Assembly (NCBI RefSeq): GCF_002575655.3 | Contig: NC_053037.3 | Location: 139,573,207 to 139,637,206 of the forward strand | Reading direction: 5' to 3' | DNA from: Aegilops tauschii subsp. strangulata | Lineage: Eukaryota > Streptophyta > Magnoliopsida > Poales > Poaceae | DNA: 64,000 nucleotides | Shown here: positions 58,600-64,000 of the stretch, piece by piece | Numbering within the stretch: position 1 is the stretch's first letter | Layout of the letters: each line of letters opens with the position of its first letter | Made by a program: the position numbers and the translations under genes | The notes under the pieces: generated by a model | The model's input: only the letters and a program-made list of their open reading frames with translations | Database searches by the model: none | Told to the model about the DNA's origin: nothing

Positions 58600-59560
58600 A
58601 AACACAGTCGAACTGATGTGGCTGGATAAGGTTGACCTGAACTGAAGCAGCGGGAGGTGGTGGCAGCGCGAGGATCATCACAGCGATTTGGTGGCCTTCC
58701 TCATCCACGAGGAACACCTGGACGACCCTGATCCAGATCCTCGTTGGGGAAGGGATGGAGGTTGAGCGTCGGGGGAGGACCGGTGCGGCATGGGGATGGT
58801 GGAGCAGCACCAGCCGATAGTGGTCGGGGACATGGCGGGGCGGCGCTGCCGCTGGTCCATCTGGAGAAACGGATTGAAGAAGGAAGCAGAAGATGAGCAT
58901 CAGTACATGGGATTCGGAGGGGGTTGAGACGCTGAACCTCCTGGTGCTACATCGTTGAACAGCCGGATTTGGCAGCGGCGAACGATCTGAGTGCTAGGGG
59001 GTGGGATGATGCAAGAGCTCTAGTGGAGATGACCGGCCACGGGAGGCGCAGTTGACCTGCAGAACAATGGGATCTCCTCTGCATGTGGAGGTCCGACAGC
59101 GTGGAGGCGCGTCGGGGATGAAGGGCGGAGGAAGGCTCGTCAGGGCGGGGGGAGGGGCAGGAGATGCGGTCGGGTCGAGGCCGGGGAATGACGGCCGGGC
59201 TAAGGGGGCAGCTCGCGCGGTTGGCGGCGGCGGCGCCTGCGTTGACGGGGGCGGCTGCGAGTGGGGCTCCGGCGGCGGGGAGTCCAGGCTGGGGTGAGAG
59301 AGGTGGGGCAGGGCACCGGCGTGGAGATCCAGGGCCGGCGGTAGGAGGCGAGCTATGGTCAGGGGGCGGCGACGAGGCCGGGGTGGCCGCCGGCGGGGCG
59401 CACGTCGTGGCCAGGGTGGCCGGTGGTGGGAGGCGACGGGGTCGGGGTGGCCGGCGGCAGGAGGTGCACTGGCATCGGCAGTTGCGGAGGAGGGGTGCAC
59501 GGCGCTGGATCAGGGAGGAAGTGGTGAGCGCGGGCGTAGCTTTTTTTCTTTTTCTTTTTG
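58600..59560 (-). other. GC-rich gene-like segment, minus strand
   Basis: Pro/Ala/Arg-rich open frames run on the minus strand (59500-58994 from MHPSSATADAS; 58900-58595). A TATA-like CTATATAGG lies about 90 bases upstream (near 59587-59595) and a pyrimidine-rich stretch precedes the ATG. This looks like the 5' end of a plant gene, but the protein sequence has low complexity and no recognised domain, and opposite-strand frames are open too. Confidence 0.3.
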
Positions 59561-59610
59561 TGAGTTCGGGAACACCTTCGCTGCTCCTATATAGGCCTCG
59601 TGATCTAAAT

Positions 59611-59668
59611 AGTTATTCTAATCCCAAGATTAGAATAGTTAATATTAGCAGAATAGTTATTCTGCTAA
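59611..59668. repeat. Two adjacent short palindromes
   Basis: ATTCTAATC and GATTAGAAT face each other across four bases (59615-59636). At 59645-59668 an 11-base arm TTAGCAGAATA is mirrored perfectly around two central bases. The TTAGCAGAATA arm recurs near 62746. Confidence 0.85.
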
Positions 59669-59689
59669 CACTTCTGCACTGCACTTTCA

Positions 59690-61150
59690 GTAGCAAAGGT
59701 ACTGCAATACACAGACTAGTAAACTTCGTGTGGGGAAAAAACTGCACGCGGTATTTTTTTCAGTACTGTTTTTGCTCCAGTTTTTTAACCGTTTATCGGA
59801 ACGACGCGTGTAATATACCATTGAGAAGCTATGGATTAGGCACAACTTCGCCATGTTGAACACTTCTCGAGATTCATCATATTTTAAGAGCAGTTTCAAA
59901 AACGGTGCAGCTCACGACGAATGTCAGCGAGCGTTTTTTTGCGTTTTTTCTAAACCGCTCGTCGGAATGAAGCAAATGATACACCCTTGGAAAGATATCA
60001 TCGAGGCGCATCTTTTACATAAATATTATTTCTCTAATTCGTTACGGTTTAAGAGCAGTTTTAAATTTACTAAATTGCGGAATTCTGTTTTTTTTTTAAT
60101 TTTACAATTTTCGGTACTATTTTCACTCTAGTTTTTGAACCGTTTGTCGAAACAAGGCGTATGATACGCCGTTGGAAAGCTACGGACGAGGCACAACTTT
60201 CATATGTTGCAATGTTTTTGAGATTCCTTACGGTTTTTAGTTAATTTTAAAAATCGTGCGGCTGACAACGAGAGGCAGCGGCCGTTTTTTGCGAAATTTT
60301 TACAAACCGCTGGTCGAAATGATACAAATCATACCCCATTGGAAAGATATCGATGAGGCGCAACTTTTTCATGTAGAACACTCTCTCTGATTCCTTGCCG
60401 TTTAAGAGTAATTTTGATTTTAACGAAATGAGGACACTATTTTTTCGCGACACCAAAATCGACGAGTGAACTTTATCGGATAGAAAACCGCGCTGCTTGA
60501 TACTGAAAACCGCACTGCATCAGATGGGCAAGCGAACTTCATGGTTTTCTTTTTGTTAGACGTAAATTTTTCAAGACAATCATTCTTTTATTTTGTCGTC
60601 TCAGTAACATTTTTTCAACACTTCACGTTGCGAGTAAGTGAACCGCAACACTACCAAGGGTGAGCCGCATGAGTATTTTGTTGTCTTTTTTATACATTGC
60701 TATTGGAGGGGACTACATTAAAATTAATTTTTGCTTTGTTATACAACATGTGGCCATATAATGAACCTCTCACAGAGTGTGTTTTACATGGGCAAAGAAG
60801 TGAACCCCATGGTCGAGAGAAATGTACTGCGACACTAGTAGTTAACTGCACTGTTTTTTTTCTGCTCCCTAATTTTGGATTTTTCCACTTTTTTGTTGAC
60901 GAGTCTAAACTCCTGTGATAAGGCGAGTGAACCACACTTATTCTTCTACAGAGACATAGTGAACTTCACGAACAACAATTCTTCAGCTTTTCCTTTTTAC
61001 GCTTTCAACAGTGAGATTTTGCAGACACTCTGTTTTTTGCGATACCAAAATCGATGAGTGAACTATATCGGGCAAAAAACCACACTGCATCAGACTGAAA
61101 ACCGCACTGCATCCGACGAGCAACATTGTGCACCGTTGTTTCTATAGAAA
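59690..61150. repeat. Degenerate alternating repeats, unknown type
   Basis: Four imperfect units begin ACCG(T/C) at 59788, 59954, 60139 and 60306, 166-185 bp apart. They share GTCGGAA, TTGGAAAGATATC and AGGCGCAACTTT. Units 1 and 3, and 2 and 4, look more alike than neighbours. Further right, CCGCACTGCATC recurs (60510, 61100). No coding content is visible. Confidence 0.7.
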
Positions 61151-61792
61151 ATATTATAAAGCGAGCTGCGGTTTTTTATGGAGTGAACCTCTAGGCCCAG
61201 TGAAGTGAACCGCCCACTCCCATACTAGCAGGGTACACTTTCATTGTGTCTCTTCTGGTTTGGATCACAAGGAACAGAGTGAAGCACAGTAGCGAACCTC
61301 TCAAAGAGTAATGCAGTGCGGCTCACGTGGCGATGCAGTGCGGGAGGGGACGAACATGCCTCAAGGAGGAAGCCACGATGGTGGAGGGAGAGTAGGAAGA
61401 AGGTCGAGCAGGGGTGAGGGTGTGGGTGCCACTTGACTCTTGTACAAAATGAACTGTAGTGATTTTTCTTAACAAATACAAATAGAGACCTCATCTTTTG
61501 CGGAAAATCCTTAAAAACTAAATTAAAAAGCAATTGGGTCCATTTTTTCCTCCCACACCGAACTGCATGTTGGAGGAGTCAAATTCCATGCCCAGGCATG
61601 TCCCCGAACTTGCACTAGCAGCACCCATTTTTTCAATGGAACCAAGTAGAGAACCCATCCTTGGAGGTACCCTATAATTTCTTGTTGTACAAAGTAGTTT
61701 AAAAATATGCACAATGAACCTCCCAAGTAGCGGAAACGAACTTCTGATATGCCCGCACACACATCTCAAAAACACACATCCAGTACGTCGGA
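61151..61792. other. Region without a supported gene
   Basis: ORFs on the minus strand (61225-61533 and the tail of 61518-61973) are open but resemble nothing I know. No repeats or transposon ends are clear. Confidence 0.35.
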
Positions 61793-61973
61793 TCACCACA
61801 GGATCACCGAGTTGATCCAGTACATCCAGTAGCGTGCTGGCGAAGGAACTGCAAGCGGGCATGCTGCCGAACGACTTGCCGTCGTTCTCCTGTCGGTGCT
61901 CGGTGAACTGCAAGCAAGGTGCGGCATGTGCTCCATCCCACTTGGCGCAGACAAGTCCCAGATCGACAGCCAT
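61793..61973 (-). pseudogene. Possible glycolipid-transfer-protein-like fragment, minus strand
   Basis: From MAVDLGLVCAKWDG the frame runs to DGKSFGSMPACSSFAS and TLLDVLDQLGDPV. This resembles the N-terminal helix of some plant GLTP-domain proteins, with a DGxSFxxMPAC pattern followed by LLxVLDxxG. The expected next motif (a DVxxNIxxL-type segment) is not found; the frame continues as unrelated sequence. The resemblance is from memory and weak. Confidence 0.25.
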
Positions 61974-62159
61974 GGAGGCTCATTCCTGCTGGGTGACAGA
62001 GATATAAGAGAGAGAGTACGACGAGGATAGACATAGTGGGAAAGGGTCTTGGTGGAGCTGCTTGTCACCTAGCCGACAACGATTGCAAGGCCGACGGAGG
62101 CGCGGGTCAGGGCGGAGGTGCTGGATCCAGATCGAGACGGCCAGGGATCTCAAAAATGA

Positions 62160-62720
62160 ACCGCACACATAGCACAAACGAACCGCACGAACTGGAAGCC
62201 TGAAGAAGTCATCGGCGCGGGGGTGGTTTGGTCGACTGACGAGGCATGGTAGCTTCCATGGCCGTCTAGAAGATCAAATCGGGGGAGGAGGGGCCAGATC
62301 GAGGTAGTAGATTGTGGCCGCGGGAGTCGGTGGAGACTGTTGGCGGCGGCGCACGCGGCGGCCGGATCCCCTTCTACTACTCACGGAGCCTGGTGGAGGG
62401 AAACCAGGCGCGATGTGAGGTGGTGGTGCCGGCGGTGGCCAGTGGGAGGTGTGGCGGCATGACGCTGTGGGTTGGGGAGGGAAGCGCGCCGGCCGAGAGT
62501 AAGAGGAGGTGGTGGGGTGGGGCGCTGGGGTGGTCGAGGCCATCCCTGTGGTCGCCGGTTGCCGGGCAAGTGGTGGCCGGCGGCGGGGCAGTAGGCAGGT
62601 GGTGGTGGGGTTGGGTGCTGTTGCCGGATAGGGAGGTTGGTGGAGGAGTGGGGATCGGGGGAGAGTGGTGGGTGGTGGTGGTGGGAGGGGTGGGTTTTTT
62701 ATTCCGTCGGTCAACGCGGG
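62160..62720 (-). other. Second GC-rich proline-rich segment, minus strand
   Basis: An open frame (62714-62274, MTDGIKNPPLPPPPP) of low-complexity Pro/Ser/Thr/Arg composition, similar in style to 58994-59500. The opposite frame (62312-62728) is open as well. It could be a 5' exon of a gene toward 61793, but no domain is visible. Confidence 0.25.
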
Positions 62721-62887
62721 TTGGGTGACTATGTGGTTAGGGTGTTAGCAGAATAAGATGTTTTGTGTGTAGAATAAGGTCTTAAGGGGTGTTATCATAA
62801 TAGACCCACCCTATATAAGGTCTTAAGAGAGAGAGAGAGAGACACTTATAAGGACATGGTTGGATAACCAAATTAAACATCCACTTA

Positions 62888-63016
62888 CATAGGTGGCTAC
62901 TACAACCATGGTATTTGCACACACCAAAATAAACTATTACATGTTTAATTACATAGGTGGCTACTACACACATGACATTTCCACACACCAATAAAGTAAA
63001 CTATATATTACATGCA
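62888..63016 (+). repeat. Short tandem duplication downstream of the exonuclease-like gene
   Basis: Two units of about 65 bp share ACATAGGTGGCTACTACA and CACACACCAA, at 62888 and 62951. They lie just 3' of the minus-strand gene, probably in its 3' untranslated region or beyond. Confidence 0.75.
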
Positions 63017-63051
63017 TGATTAACTAGCATAAACGATCATCTGATCATCTT

Positions 63052-63744
63052 CTACTTCTTGTGACGCTTGCTCTGCTTGTGGCTCGATCCGGGCTCGTCG
63101 ATTTGGGTAATGAGGCACTTCCTCATGTCAATGATCCGCCTGTGCATCTCGTAGCATGTGTACACGCTCTTGGCCGCGAACCTGAGGTGAGGTTCATCCA
63201 GTTGCCGCATCCAGGCCCTGTGCCAGGATACCGGACTTGTTCTCTGGGCATCCTGCTTCATCTTTTCGTAGTAGGGGTCGATGATGACCGAGGTGAGTTC
63301 GACCAGGGAGTCCTTCTTCGTGTTGCCCCAGACCCTGTAGTGCTCATGGATTTCGACAAGGTTCTTGCAGGCCAAGCCCGTAACCCTTAGCGATTTTACA
63401 TCGTCGGTGGTTTCCACCATGGCGAACTTGTAGTCGGTGCTGTTGACAAACCTGTTGAAACGGTCACAAGGCTCTGTGGCCATGCAGTAGTGGCAGATGA
63501 GGACATGATGGCGCACGCACAACTGGGCGATGGCAACGTTCTGATCTATGTCGGGACGACCAGTGGTGTACTGGAGGTCGATGCCAACCACCTTGTACTT
63601 GTCTCGAGCAAGCAACTGCTCAACGCTGTTGATGTAGTCGTCCACCACGGCCGAGTCGATGGTGTACACCACCAAAAGATCCGTCTCCCTAGTGTGGGTC
63701 TCCACTTTCTGCTCTCCGAACTCCATTGGAGCGCCGCTAGACAT
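63052..63744 (-). CDS. 3'-5' exonuclease-like (WRN/DEDD-type) protein with altered catalytic residues
   Basis: A single-exon ORF of 230 codons from ATG 63744 to the stop at 63052. It matches the plant family of short proteins with a RNase D/WRN-type 3'-5' exonuclease fold: VVYTIDSAVVDDYINSVEQ, then KVVGIDLQYT (motif I), AIAQLCVRHH and LICHYCMATEPCDRF. Motif II (TTDDVKSL) and LACKNLVEIHEHY follow, then DSLVELTSVIIDPYYEKMK and motif III (FAAKSVYTCYEMHRRI). The C-terminus KQSKRHKK is basic and could be a nuclear signal. In active DEDD enzymes motif I is DxE and motif III has YxxxD or AAxDA; here residue 58 is Q and residue 193 is S. It may be a pseudoenzyme, possibly nucleic-acid binding. It lies downstream of the CACTA-3 end and may be host or captured. 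Confidence 0.8.
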   Translation of the reverse strand: MSSGAPMEFGEQKVETHTRETDLLVVYTIDSAVVDDYINSVEQLLARDKYKVVGIDLQYTTGRPDIDQNVAIAQLCVRHHVLICHYCMATEPCDRFNRFVNSTDYKFAMVETTDDVKSLRVTGLACKNLVEIHEHYRVWGNTKKDSLVELTSVIIDPYYEKMKQDAQRTSPVSWHRAWMRQLDEPHLRFAAKSVYTCYEMHRRIIDMRKCLITQIDEPGSSHKQSKRHKK

Positions 63745-63817
63745 CCCCTCTCTATGTGTCGTCGTGGGTGTGCTTGTTGTGTTCTGGGGCGCGATCGAAA
63801 GGTTGAAGAGACTAAGG

Positions 63818-63823
63818 TTATAA
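63818..63823 (-). promoter_or_regulatory. Possible TATA box of the exonuclease-like gene
   Basis: TTATAA about 75 bases upstream of the ATG at 63744, in otherwise GC-richer sequence. The position is acceptable for a core promoter; no other element is assigned. Confidence 0.35.
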
Positions 63824-64000
63824 TGGCCGCGGGAATTAAAGGGGAAGCCGGACGGCTAGGAATATCGGCAGGCCCTGATGGCAGTTCTAATTTGCAGTGC
63901 CTAACTCCATCGTGTCACACATAACTGCATTGCGTGGCAATGCGCGTGGTGCAACCGCATGCATATGGGCCCCCAACGTGATCGTGCGCACGCCCAACCG

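Noticed and set aside
59052..59859. Plus-strand glycine-rich ORFs
   Set aside because: Their composition comes from the GC-rich block. The minus strand has the better start context and upstream TATA, and even that is weak.

Overview
The window looks like intergenic DNA of a large grass genome, most likely Triticeae (wheat, Aegilops or a relative). The evidence is the nested stack of LTR retrotransposons whose ends resemble Angela/BARE-type copia and Sabrina/WHAM-type Athila elements, plus CACTA transposons with grass-type TNP2 and Ptta/En/Spm genes. Family names are from memory of the terminal sequences, not from a search. No tRNA, rRNA or CRISPR array was seen.

Layout, outermost to innermost: (1) A WHAM/Sabrina-like LTR (48007-48723 and 57321-57546) is the oldest recognisable layer. 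(2) A plus-strand Angela-like copia element was inserted in it; its body enters from outside the window (1-145, 7513-7564, 16335-17568) and its 3' LTR is split (17569-18288 and 46972-48006). (3) That copia body carries a complete minus-strand Angela-like element (146-7512, target-site duplication GTTCC) and a plus-strand Athila-type tandem, LTR-internal-LTR-truncated internal (7565-16334). (4) The copia 3' LTR is interrupted by a Ty3/gypsy element with about 4.2 kb LTRs (18289-46966, duplication GATAA). (5) The left LTR of that element holds a minus-strand Athila-type element (21300-38089, duplication GTGTG). (6) That element is split by a CACTA transposon (26262-35494, duplication CTT) with both transposase genes.

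Right part: a second CACTA-like element (48724-57317, duplication ATG) carries no transposase, but holds an F-box/FBD gene, a B3-like module, a roughly 0.5 kb tandem repeat and 247-266 bp repeats. A third CACTA left end of the same family starts at 57547 and its partner end is not visible. The remaining sequence to 64000 has an AT microsatellite, GC-rich gene-like minus-strand segments, a possible GLTP-like fragment, degenerate repeats and a single-exon minus-strand 3'-5' exonuclease-like gene (63052-63744) whose catalytic acidic residues are partly replaced.

How it works together: almost everything is transposon sequence in various stages of decay. The copia polyproteins are broken and the Athila-type elements encode only an uncharacterised ORF, so they would depend on pol supplied elsewhere. 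CACTA-1 has nearly complete genes but a frameshift and a stop in TNP2. The best candidates for host-like function are the F-box gene and the exonuclease-like gene.
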